This document shows, piece after piece, positions 56,862-64,000 of a stretch of 64,000 nucleotides of DNA. Below the pieces are notes generated by a model. It did no database searches. It was not told the DNA's origin and saw only the letters and a program-made list of their open reading frames with translations. The first letter of the stretch is position 1; each line of letters opens with the position of its first letter. Position numbers and translations under genes: made by a program. Source of the stretch: an uncultured Lachnospiraceae bacterium (GTDB lineage Bacteria > Bacillota > Clostridia > Lachnospirales > Lachnospiraceae); the NCBI GenBank assembly GCA_910579505.1, contig CAJTTZ010000005.1:137794-201793 (forward strand). Reading direction: 5' to 3'.

Positions 56862-56892
56862 GGGAATCCTCTTTCTGTAAATAAATGTACTT

Positions 56893-56920
56893 AAAAACCC
56901 GCGAGCAGCGGCTCACGGGT
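56893..56920 (-). terminator. Terminator of the tRNA-Trp gene
   Basis: On the minus strand ACCCGTGAGC pairs with GCTCGCGGGT around a four-base loop, followed by TTTTAA. It ends transcription of the tRNA nine bases after its 3' end. Confidence 0.75.
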
Positions 56921-56928
56921 CATAATAG

Positions 56929-56999
56929 CAGGGGCAGTAGGAATCGAACCCACATCGATGGTTTTGGAGACCACTGTTCTACCTTTGAACTATGCCCCT
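56929..56999 (-). tRNA. trnW: tRNA-Trp (anticodon CCA)
   Basis: The minus strand folds into a full 71-nt cloverleaf: acceptor AGGGGCA/TGCCCCT, D-arm GTTC/GAAC, anticodon stem GTGGT/ACCAT with loop CTCCAAA (anticodon CCA), T-arm GTGGG/CCTAC with loop TTCGATT, discriminator G. The 3' CCA is not encoded. It reads UGG. Confidence 0.97.
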
Positions 57000-57117
57000 T
57001 TAATGTGCGGTGGTCAATGAAAACCACCGAGAACTATTATAGCATAGGTATGAGGAGAGCGCAAGCCAGATTTTTTGAAATCTCTCAAACGGCGACAGGA
57101 GATATATCCACAAATAT

Positions 57118-57591
57118 ATGAAAGACGAAAGGATGACAGAGTATATGTTAGAACAGTTGGGAACCATGTTTGACAACATGGAAGTGATGATGGATCGCAT
57201 GAAGAAAAAAGCTTACAGGGAGCGTATGGGGCAGTTCCGGGAGAAGAATGAGGCACATCTTGCGCAGATGACGGGCTTCGTGGAACAGGCGGAAGAACAG
57301 AGGCGTGACGAAGCGGCGGCGCAGGTGGCGAAAACCCTTGCGGATGCGGTGGAAGCGCGCTTTGCCAAATGGGGAAAGATCGGCCGCAGGAGCCAGATGG
57401 ATATTAACCTGTTTATGATTTACTTTGTCTTTCCGGCAATCCTTTTGACCCAGAGCGAATACGCAGGACTGCTTGCGGACGCGATCAGAGACGAATGGAG
57501 AGGACGCTTTCGGGACAGCGCACAGCTTAACTATACGACATATGAAGAAATCTACAGTACCTTTCAGGAGAAGTTTCTGGGGCTGTTTTAG
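57118..57591 (+). CDS. Hypothetical protein, helical, 157 residues
   Basis: This 157-residue protein is mostly helical with a charged N-terminal part (MTEYMLEQLGTMFDNMEVMMDRMKKKAYRERMG) and a mild hydrophobic segment (MDINLFMIYFVFPAIL, about residues 94-110) that may be one span or an amphipathic helix. No family is recognised. AGGAG lies 13 bases before the ATG at 57118; a second ATG at 57133 has a GAAAGG close by. It precedes the large surface protein by 44 bases and may be co-transcribed. Confidence 0.65.
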   Translation: MKDERMTEYMLEQLGTMFDNMEVMMDRMKKKAYRERMGQFREKNEAHLAQMTGFVEQAEEQRRDEAAAQVAKTLADAVEARFAKWGKIGRRSQMDINLFMIYFVFPAILLTQSEYAGLLADAIRDEWRGRFRDSAQLNYTTYEEIYSTFQEKFLGLF

Positions 57592-57635
57592 AGGGTACTG
57601 TTGTGGGTGTGGAAGATGGATGGGAGGAGCAGATT

Positions 57636-59957
57636 ATGCGACGTATCAAACACATGAAGGTTGTTTCAGCGGCGGTTATTGCCGCAATGCTGTTTTTTGA
57701 CGTGACGGCAGGAGCTGTCGAACCGCAGGAGTTTTACGGGGATAGCGGGGCTGAAATCCCGGCGGGGACATATGAAACCGGGACGGATGATTTGGACAGC
57801 CTGGGCGAGCCGTCTGTGTCAGAGGGAGAACAGATTACCGAATCAGAAGAAGGAGTGGACGCTGCCGATTCGCAGGAAAACCCGTCAGCCGGTGAAGACC
57901 TTCCGACGGCTGGTGAAGAAGTCGGGGAAGCAGGGGAAACGGAGGAAATAGAGGAAACGGGGGAAACAGAGGAAGCAGAGGAAGCGGAGGAAATCGGGGA
58001 GACAGGGAAAATCGGGGCTGGCATCTGGTCGGATCAGGAGCCTTTCTTTACGGAGGATGGTTCGGTAGAAACAGCTAATTACACTTTTCGGATGGCAGCC
58101 GCGGATGGCAGCTGTCCAACCTATCAGGAAGCCTATGACGCCATGACGAGTTTGAAGGATAAATATCCTGAGGGCATGACATGGACCAACTTTGAGCCTT
58201 ATGGAAGCGCTGGTGCATTGGGGGAATATTACCGATTCCAGGGCGGCCCCGTCAAAGGTGCGGGTTTGGGCGTTGGCTGTGCGGCTTTCGCCTTCCTATT
58301 AAGCGATGAGGCTTTCGGCAGTCTGCCGTCCAGAACCATTGACAGAGGCGGTTTTGATTACGGAGATATCAAGGTCGGCGATATCCTGCGGGTAAATAAT
58401 AACAGCCATTTCGTCATCGTGCTGCAGAAAAGTGCCGGCGGCGTGACGGTTGCCGAGGCAAATTACAATAAGTCCGTGCATTGGGGACGGGCGATCAGCG
58501 CGGATGATATTATGGCGGCAGATTTTCTCGTCACCCGTTATCCCAATGGCTATACGGAGGACGATAACGCTGACGACACGGCGCATGAAGGCGTGGAAGG
58601 GCCGCTTGGCTGGACGCTGACGAATGACGGTGTATTAACTATTTCAGGCGCAGGGGATATGCCGGATTATACACAGGGCGAAGGTCCGTCATGGAATGAA
58701 TATATTGACAGTATTAATACCATCATTATTGAAGACGGCGTCACAGGCATCGGGGATTATGCGTTTTACGGCAGTAAGGCCCTGACAGTATATATTCCCG
58801 ACGGTATCACGACTATCGGAACCGGGGCGTTCCAAAACGCAAAACTGGTGGCAGTAACTATCCCAAAGACAACGGCCAGCGTCAAAGACAGCGCTTTTCA
58901 AGGCTGTGAGAATTTAACTTCCGTGTCCATCAACGAGGGCGTTAAAACGATTGGGAAGGAAGCTTTCCGGGCCTGCACGGCGCTTAAGTATCTTGACTTT
59001 CCGGCAAGCGTTACGTCTGTCGGGTCAGGTGCGTTTACAAGCTGCAGGGAAGTAGTTCAGATCAGGTTTGAGGCAGGATCGGAAGCGGTGGAAATTGGCG
59101 ATAGCGCATTTGCGCAGTGCCAGAAGCTAGTCAGCATTACTTTGCCGCAGGGCCTGAAGGCAGTCAGCAATTATATGTTTCAGTCCTGTACACTGTTAGC
59201 GGATGTCTATATTCCCGCGAAAATTTCCGGGATCGGGGAGCATCCGTTTACCAGTACGTTTATCCAGTATGGCGGGACGATCTCTTTTGGCGGCAGCGAA
59301 TCCACCTGGAAGGCTATCGGCGGGCAGTTTTTACTCAATGCCATGCCAAACGCAAACATAAAATATGACGTTCCCTTTGATGATCCGTTCGCTTCCGACC
59401 CGAACGACCCGGGAGACTTAGGACCTGTAAATCCCGATGAAGGCGGCGGTTCGGTTGATAGGCCCGGCCATAATGCGGATTCTGGAAAAGGCAGGGAGGA
59501 GGGCGGATCTGTGGTCCCATCCGTCATAGACTCCGCCACAAAGCCGGTTGAGGAGACATGGAAACCGGCAACTTTCGATGAGAAAAGACGGTATGCCTGC
59601 ATGGGTAAAGAGGCGGTCCACTATTTCCAGTCAAATGACGCTGCCTATCAGGTTGAAATATACAACGCCATGCAGGGCCCCATGTGTTTTAAGTCGTTTG
59701 AGGCAGTCCTTGGGGATTATACGATTGGCAGGACTTATAACATATATCCCCTTTCCGGCAATGCCTACAGCACGGATGGGGAAATACAGATCACTTTAAA
59801 AATTCCGCCGTCCATTTATAAAAAGGGCAGGGAATATAAAATGATCTGTGTTACAAAGGACGGGGAGCCCATTGTTTACAATGATTTGGACAACAGCCCT
59901 GAAACCATAACGATAAAGACAGACAAATTCTATGCGTATGCGTTGATTTATAAATAG
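57636..59957 (+). CDS. Surface protein: cysteine amidase-like domain plus BspA-type leucine-rich repeats
   Basis: This 773-residue exported protein has a signal peptide (residues 1-27), a Ser/Glu/Thr/Gly-rich acidic stretch (about 30-135), a papain/NlpC-like amidase domain (about 145-310; Cys215 in GVGCAAFAF, His258 in NNSHFVIVL) and BspA-type leucine-rich repeats (about 320-560, units such as TIGTGAFQNAKLVAVTIPKT and TIGKEAFRACTALKYLDFPAS). A Pro/Gly/Ser linker and a C-terminal beta domain (about 640-773) follow. No sortase motif is seen. Proteins of this kind are surface adhesins or wall-hydrolysing proteins in gut Clostridia. GGGAGGAG before ATG 57636 sets the start. Confidence 0.85.
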   Translation: MRRIKHMKVVSAAVIAAMLFFDVTAGAVEPQEFYGDSGAEIPAGTYETGTDDLDSLGEPSVSEGEQITESEEGVDAADSQENPSAGEDLPTAGEEVGEAGETEEIEETGETEEAEEAEEIGETGKIGAGIWSDQEPFFTEDGSVETANYTFRMAAADGSCPTYQEAYDAMTSLKDKYPEGMTWTNFEPYGSAGALGEYYRFQGGPVKGAGLGVGCAAFAFLLSDEAFGSLPSRTIDRGGFDYGDIKVGDILRVNNNSHFVIVLQKSAGGVTVAEANYNKSVHWGRAISADDIMAADFLVTRYPNGYTEDDNADDTAHEGVEGPLGWTLTNDGVLTISGAGDMPDYTQGEGPSWNEYIDSINTIIIEDGVTGIGDYAFYGSKALTVYIPDGITTIGTGAFQNAKLVAVTIPKTTASVKDSAFQGCENLTSVSINEGVKTIGKEAFRACTALKYLDFPASVTSVGSGAFTSCREVVQIRFEAGSEAVEIGDSAFAQCQKLVSITLPQGLKAVSNYMFQSCTLLADVYIPAKISGIGEHPFTSTFIQYGGTISFGGSESTWKAIGGQFLLNAMPNANIKYDVPFDDPFASDPNDPGDLGPVNPDEGGGSVDRPGHNADSGKGREEGGSVVPSVIDSATKPVEETWKPATFDEKRRYACMGKEAVHYFQSNDAAYQVEIYNAMQGPMCFKSFEAVLGDYTIGRTYNIYPLSGNAYSTDGEIQITLKIPPSIYKKGREYKMICVTKDGEPIVYNDLDNSPETITIKTDKFYAYALIYK
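57918..58016 (+). repeat. Purine-rich low-complexity repeat coding for Glu/Thr/Gly
   Basis: The stretch is nearly pure A and G on the coding strand, built of GAGGAAAC- and GAGGAAGC-like units, and encodes runs of EE and ET. It is likely to vary in length by slippage. Confidence 0.6.
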
Positions 59958-60002
59958 AAATATCAATATTGGGTATGTATTATGTAAACTAAAGTAATGG
60001 TA

Positions 60003-60044
60003 AATCTGCCTGATCGCTCTATAATGAAGCATATCAGGCAGATT
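60003..60044. terminator. Inverted repeat between convergent surface protein and GH42 genes
   Basis: AATCTGCCTGAT (60003-60014) and ATCAGGCAGATT (60033-60044) form a perfect 12-bp stem around an 18-base loop. Neither side has a long T-run, so it may act as a weak bidirectional terminator. A TTATGTAAAC copy (59980-59989) lies just upstream. Confidence 0.55.
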
Positions 60045-60048
60045 GCAG

Positions 60049-62100
60049 TTACATCTCTTCCAGAATCAGGAAATCCCAGCGCTGCAGGAAAATCCGGCTG
60101 CCCTCCTTTACTGTTTCGTGCCCGGAAAGCAGCATGCGGGCGTCTTTCCCGTGGTAGACGGTCTCCTGCGGTTCATCAGAGTAATTAAAATAGTAAGTGA
60201 TTTCTTTTTGCAGGCCGTTTGTGCCCCGTTTGACGATCACGGGCCAGACGGCTTCTTCTCTGGCAATACCTGCCTTTTCGCAGAGAAAGCCGAGCAGCTT
60301 TTTCAGTACGTTCCCGTCCGTATAGCAGCCCAGATAGGCGGCATAACCTTGACCGAATTGGTTTCCCGTGAGGGCGGCGTATTCGCCCCAGTAGGGATGG
60401 TCGTAGAGAGCCAGCGTCTCCGCGGTGTCTGGGAGGAGGAGCTCCATCCAGCTTTTGACACACTGATTTGCTTCCCGCGGCTCCTGTTCCGGCCCGGAAC
60501 ACATTTTGACTAATTCAGTCGCGGATTTCTCGGCATTGGTTCGCAGTCCCACCCGCACAGCGTCCGTGAACTGGTCGTAAGTCATGCCGAAAACGTCGGT
60601 CAGGCCGTGGGGCAGGTCGTCGTGCCGGATTTTGAGCATTCTGTCCGCCACCGCAGTCTTGAAGGTGGAGAGCAGGACGCCGCCCGAGCGCACGTAGTCC
60701 CTCAGAGCGCTCGTAAGCTTGTCCGAGACGCTGTAGAGTGCGGGTGTAATCAGCAGTTTGTATTGACTAAATAAGTCGATATCGGTCTCGGCTGAGAGGA
60801 TATCGCATTCTATATTCATCTCATAGAGGGCGTCGAAAACCCAGCGGAATACGTCGTTGTATGTGGGCCCGTCCTTGATCGGAAACCATTGCAGGGCGTC
60901 CAGAGAGACATTGTCCAGAAGGATTGCGGCAGGGCAGTGCTTTTTCAAATTGACCAGATGGGTACCGTATTTGGCAAAGTCTGCGCCGATGCGGCATGTC
61001 TCCCGGTAAGCTGCGTTTTCCTTCAGATTATGGCTGAGGACGCCTTTCCAGTAGGATTCAATGGCATTGTGGATGGAGTGCCAGTGCCAGTATTCTACAC
61101 AGTTTGCGCCGTTTGCCAGATGGCTGAATGCCTGCAGGCAAAGTTGCCCGGGGTAGGGGAGCCAGCCGTGGTTGCCCTGCGCCTCGGTCTCCAGGACAAG
61201 ATAGTTGTCTTTCTTTAAGGAGCGGGCGATGGCGCCGCCGAAGGCAATCTCTTTGCCAGTCAGATCCTGCGCGGAGGGATGGTAGATATCGCATCCGGCT
61301 ATGGTGAGCGGTCTGGCGGCCTCCCACTGGTCTACTTCCGGCTGCAGCCCGAAGGAGTAGCCACGCCAGTCGTAGTCGAAATTCTGTGTGATAAACTGGT
61401 CAGGACGGGCGTAGGAAGCCACGATCTCTGCCTGTACGGCAAGAAAATCAGACACCAGTTTTCTCTGGAATTTTCTGTACTCCTCACCGAGGCTTGCGTT
61501 GATCGTGCCGCGCACGTCGGGGAAATCCTCCCATGCGTCGATGCGGTTGCTCCAGTAATCCAGCCCCCAGGTCTGGTTTAGGAGGGAAAGGTCGTTATCA
61601 AAGAGTTTTCGCACATATGCCACAAATTTTTTCTGGGCGTAGGCGGAACAGGTGTCGTAGGATTTGGTTTCATTGTCGAGCTGGAAACCGATCACATGGT
61701 CGTACGGCTGCACTTCCTCCATCAGCCGGCGGATGATGCGCTCCGCATATTTTAAGTACATGGGGTGGGCGATATCCATATTCTGCCTGTGCCCGTAACG
61801 TCCCGGCCCGTCGTGGGTTTCGGTGATGATGTCCGGGTATTTGCGGGCAAGCCATGCGGGAACCGCGTAGGTGGGCGTGCCGACAATCACCTGAATACCG
61901 TGCTTTTTCGAACAGGACAGCATTCGGTGCAGATGGGTGAAATCAAAAACATGATCCTGCGGCTCCCATGTACTCCACGTGGATTCCGCGATGCGGATTA
62001 CGTTCATGCCCGCCTTCTTCATCATTTCCATATCTGTTTCGATGCGGTCCACGGGAAGATATTCGTCGTAGTATGCCGCGCCGTAGAGTAGTTTATCCAT
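60049..62100 (-). CDS. GH42 family beta-galactosidase
   Basis: This 683-residue enzyme hydrolyses terminal beta-galactosides. The GH42 barrel (about 1-380) has acid/base Glu144 in FQLDNET and nucleophile Glu304 in LVLETEAQG. A trimerisation-type domain (about 390-610) and a C-terminal beta domain follow. The start (LLYGAAYYDEYLP) is typical. There is no signal peptide, so it acts on imported sugar, perhaps galacto-oligosaccharides or arabinogalactan fragments. No transport genes are beside it. AAAGGTGG precedes ATG 62100. Confidence 0.9.
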   Translation of the reverse strand: MDKLLYGAAYYDEYLPVDRIETDMEMMKKAGMNVIRIAESTWSTWEPQDHVFDFTHLHRMLSCSKKHGIQVIVGTPTYAVPAWLARKYPDIITETHDGPGRYGHRQNMDIAHPMYLKYAERIIRRLMEEVQPYDHVIGFQLDNETKSYDTCSAYAQKKFVAYVRKLFDNDLSLLNQTWGLDYWSNRIDAWEDFPDVRGTINASLGEEYRKFQRKLVSDFLAVQAEIVASYARPDQFITQNFDYDWRGYSFGLQPEVDQWEAARPLTIAGCDIYHPSAQDLTGKEIAFGGAIARSLKKDNYLVLETEAQGNHGWLPYPGQLCLQAFSHLANGANCVEYWHWHSIHNAIESYWKGVLSHNLKENAAYRETCRIGADFAKYGTHLVNLKKHCPAAILLDNVSLDALQWFPIKDGPTYNDVFRWVFDALYEMNIECDILSAETDIDLFSQYKLLITPALYSVSDKLTSALRDYVRSGGVLLSTFKTAVADRMLKIRHDDLPHGLTDVFGMTYDQFTDAVRVGLRTNAEKSATELVKMCSGPEQEPREANQCVKSWMELLLPDTAETLALYDHPYWGEYAALTGNQFGQGYAAYLGCYTDGNVLKKLLGFLCEKAGIAREEAVWPVIVKRGTNGLQKEITYYFNYSDEPQETVYHGKDARMLLSGHETVKEGSRIFLQRWDFLILEEM

Positions 62101-62193
62101 TTTTGTTGACCACCTTTCCTGTAGTTTCCTTAAGCCGGGGATGTTCGGACGATCCGGGTAAGCAGCGAAGGATTCTGAAACCGCGGTGCATTG

Positions 62194-62598
62194 TCAGATC
62201 ATGGTTTCCAGCTTTTCCACCGCCAGCCGGATGTATTCGCCAAGAGAATTTTCCGCGCAGCCGGCGATAAAGTGGCTGCACCGGTTGACGGGAATCAGTA
62301 TTTTGAAGGCTTTGCTTGCGCCCACGGCGGTGGCGATGGCGGGCGTGATTTCCCCGAGCAGGGCGTTTGCGAAGACAATGCCCACGGGACCGATCACGAT
62401 ATCCGCATCGGCGACATTGACGAGCGCGGCATTTTCCCCTGTTGCGCCAAAATCCGCCCCTGCCTTTATCATGGCGGCGGTGGCGGCAGTGTTGGTGCCG
62501 ATGGCGTAAAGCTCCAAATCTTTATGTTTTGTCTTGATCTGTTCAATGACGGTCTTGCCGATGCGGCCGCCCTGGCCGTCGATAACGGTGATTTTCAT
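62194..62598 (-). CDS. DUF3842 family protein
   Basis: This 134-residue protein starts MKITVIDGQGGRIGKTVIEQI, a Gly-rich nucleotide-binding-like beginning, and contains NTAATAAMIKAGADFGATGEN and DIVIGPVGIVFANALLGEITP. It matches the DUF3842 family of Clostridia, which looks like a Rossmann-type binding protein. Function is unknown. AGGAGG precedes ATG 62598, which excludes upstream in-frame residues. It lies 93 bases upstream of the GH42 gene and could be transcribed with it. Confidence 0.85.
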   Translation of the reverse strand: MKITVIDGQGGRIGKTVIEQIKTKHKDLELYAIGTNTAATAAMIKAGADFGATGENAALVNVADADIVIGPVGIVFANALLGEITPAIATAVGASKAFKILIPVNRCSHFIAGCAENSLGEYIRLAVEKLETMI

Positions 62599-62752
62599 AG
62601 GGAAGTTCCTCCTGATTTTTCGTAAATTGATCCTTCCTCCATCGCACTTTTCTCTTATATAAAATAGATAACAATAGTGTACCATAAGTGCATAACGTAT
62701 AAAATAGAAAAATTTCCTTATAATACCCTTTATCAAATGATCGCAATGCGAA

Positions 62753-62794
62753 AATTGTCGCATGGCGACAATTGAGAGAATGCTGCGCATTCTC
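62753..62794. repeat. Two adjacent perfect hairpins upstream of spoVAA
   Basis: AATTGTCGC/GCGACAATT (62753-62773) and GAGAATGC/GCATTCTC (62776-62794) each have a 3-base loop and no T-tract. The second shares its core with the hairpin at 19322-19349. The region 62599-62829 otherwise is AT-rich control DNA between divergent genes; no clear sigma-G promoter was recognised. Confidence 0.6.
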
Positions 62795-62829
62795 CTTTAA
62801 TCCGTATGTGATGGGAGACAGAAAAGGTT

Positions 62830-63465
62830 ATGTCAACTAATAGTGCGACCATTTATCTGAAAATGGAACAGAATGTGGAGGTGCAGAAGCCGGAGGTGAG
62901 CGTCAAGGATATTGCAACGCTTACCTGTACGGATTCCCATGTGCTCGCAAAGGCAAAATCCCTGAAACTGTGGACGTTTCAGGATGGGGAGAGCAAACGA
63001 CAGGTGCTCAGTGTGCTCAAAGTCATTGAGGAGATCGAGAAGGCATGTCCCGGCGCGAGCGTGGAAAGCCTCGGGGAGACCGATGTACTCGTGGAGTGGA
63101 TCAGTGTGGACAGGCATAAAGGTTTTGTGCAGTGGAGCAAGCTTGCCTTTGTGTCGTTAGTAAGCTTTTTCGGCACGGCATTCACGATCATGGCTTTCCA
63201 CAACGATATCGGGATCAATGAAGTGTTTTCCAAGCTCTATGAGATGGTGATGGGCTACCGGGGCGACGGGTATGGGATTCTGGAGCTGTCCTACTCGGCA
63301 GGGCTGGCGGTGGGTATCATTGTATTCTTTAACCATATCGGAGGCAGGCGGATCACGAAGGACCCTACGCCTATTGAGGTGGAAATGCGGGTTTATGAGG
63401 AAGATGTAAACAAAGCGCTCATTGCGACGGCGGACAGGGAGGGAAAGACCATTGATGTTTCTTAG
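62830..63465 (+). CDS. spoVAA: Stage V sporulation protein AA
   Basis: This 211-residue protein has an N-terminal soluble domain (about 1-95, TIYLKMEQNVEVQKPEVSVKDIATLTC) and two membrane spans (about 100-125 and 150-172: LAFVSLVSFFGTAFTIMAFHNDIGIN; YSAGLAVGIIVFFNHIGGRRITKDPTPIEVEMR). The final segment is highly typical of SpoVAA. The spoVA proteins move dipicolinic acid in sporulation and germination. It overlaps spoVAB by 11 bases. Confidence 0.9.
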   Translation: MSTNSATIYLKMEQNVEVQKPEVSVKDIATLTCTDSHVLAKAKSLKLWTFQDGESKRQVLSVLKVIEEIEKACPGASVESLGETDVLVEWISVDRHKGFVQWSKLAFVSLVSFFGTAFTIMAFHNDIGINEVFSKLYEMVMGYRGDGYGILELSYSAGLAVGIIVFFNHIGGRRITKDPTPIEVEMRVYEEDVNKALIATADREGKTIDVS

Positions 63466-63940
63466 ACAGATTCTTCTTTTAGTGATCGGGGCAAGCGCCG
63501 GATTGATCGTTTCGGCGGGCGTGTTTACGGTGCTTATTTCGGTGGGGCTGATTCCACGGTTTGCGGGCAAAATGCATGTGGCAAAAAAGGTGTTTGTGCT
63601 TGAGGAGATGGTCATATTCGGCACGCTTGCGGGCAGCTTTTTCAGTGTTTTCGGAGAGTGGGGCATGGTGGGAAGAATGGTGCGGACGCATGCGGTTTTC
63701 GGGGCGGCAACGGAGGGCATCTGGAACTTTGCGGGGACACTTTTTCAGATTGTGTTCGGGCTGTTCGCGGGCATTTTTGTCGGATGTCTTGCGCTTGCCA
63801 TCGCGGAGATGTTAAATACGATTCCCGTCTTTGCCAGAAGGATCGGGTTCCGTCACGGGCTGGGGATTGCGATACTTTCCGTGGCACTCGGAAAGCTGAC
63901 GGGCAGTGTGATTTACTTTACGCAGCGGGTGTTTTTGTAA
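63455..63940 (+). CDS. spoVAB: Stage V sporulation protein AB
   Basis: This 161-residue protein has four or five spans (LRQILLLVIGASAGLIVSAGVFTVLISVGLIPRFAGK at the start) and the conserved GFRHGLGIAILSVALGKLTGSVIYF end. It is the SpoVAB partner of SpoVAA. The ATG at 63455 lies inside the spoVAA end with GGGAGGG upstream. The 60 bases left in the window contain a TTTGACA that may start a promoter for following genes; spoVAC or other genes are not seen. Confidence 0.9.
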   Translation: MFLRQILLLVIGASAGLIVSAGVFTVLISVGLIPRFAGKMHVAKKVFVLEEMVIFGTLAGSFFSVFGEWGMVGRMVRTHAVFGAATEGIWNFAGTLFQIVFGLFAGIFVGCLALAIAEMLNTIPVFARRIGFRHGLGIAILSVALGKLTGSVIYFTQRVFL

Positions 63941-64000
63941 AAGAAAAGCATTCCTATAGAGGATGAAATTTGAACTTTGACAAAATAAAATCTCCCCGTA

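Overview
The window comes from a spore-forming member of the Clostridia, most likely a Lachnospiraceae gut anaerobe. The evidence is sporulation genes (spoIIAA-spoIIAB-sigF, spoVAA-spoVAB), strong AGGAGG-type ribosome binding sites, a T-box valS leader, several carbohydrate-use genes with a YesM/YesN two-component system, and Clostridia-typical small families (FapA/DUF342, DUF3842, DUF6142). The sequence is chromosomal housekeeping and metabolic DNA. There is no prophage, insertion sequence or CRISPR array. The genus cannot be fixed from the sequence alone.

Layout. 1-5.4 kb: the 5' end of an azlC gene on the minus strand; a YtrA-type GntR regulator with its own operator and an ABC transporter; then a PadR-DUF1700-DUF4097-PspC envelope-type operon behind two palindromic operators. 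5.5-6.1 kb: an ECF S component (minus). 6.3-22.7 kb: a carbohydrate island with a GH94 phosphorylase, a second large phosphorylase-like protein (GH94/GH161 type), a GH30 glycosidase, a sugar ABC importer (lipoprotein plus two permeases), a second lipoprotein that lacks permeases of its own, and a YesM/YesN pair. The set fits intracellular phosphorolysis of an imported beta-glucan oligosaccharide. Between importer and second lipoprotein lies a small locus that looks like a type I toxin-antitoxin module. 22.7-26.8 kb: a LacI-type sugar sensor fused to GGDEF (minus) divergent from a membrane HD-GYP protein, so c-di-GMP signalling borders the sugar island.

26.8-34.6 kb: valine T-box and valS, FapA family gene, folC, a 48-residue ORF, and a zinc-ribbon/TPR membrane protein. 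34.9-36.5 kb: spoIIA operon. 36.6-41.1 kb: an AT-rich serine hydrolase, pyrE, two small membrane proteins, and an M29 aminopeptidase with a long N-terminal extension. 41.2-44.8 kb: purE-purM-purN-purD. 44.9-52.7 kb: zinc-ribbon protein, SH3 membrane protein, GntR regulator, clpC, a small beta-rich protein, radA and an LCP protein. 52.8-56.4 kb: a heterodimeric ABC exporter. 56.4-60 kb: lipoprotein and tRNA-Trp (minus), a hypothetical protein and a cysteine-amidase/leucine-rich surface protein. 60-64 kb: GH42 beta-galactosidase and DUF3842 (minus), spoVAA and spoVAB.

All functional calls are from reading translated sequence and motifs; no database search was run. The likeliest new biology is the phosphorylase/sensor island, the hidden toxin-like locus at 17.1-17.4 kb, and several short palindromic or decamer repeats shared between intergenic regions.
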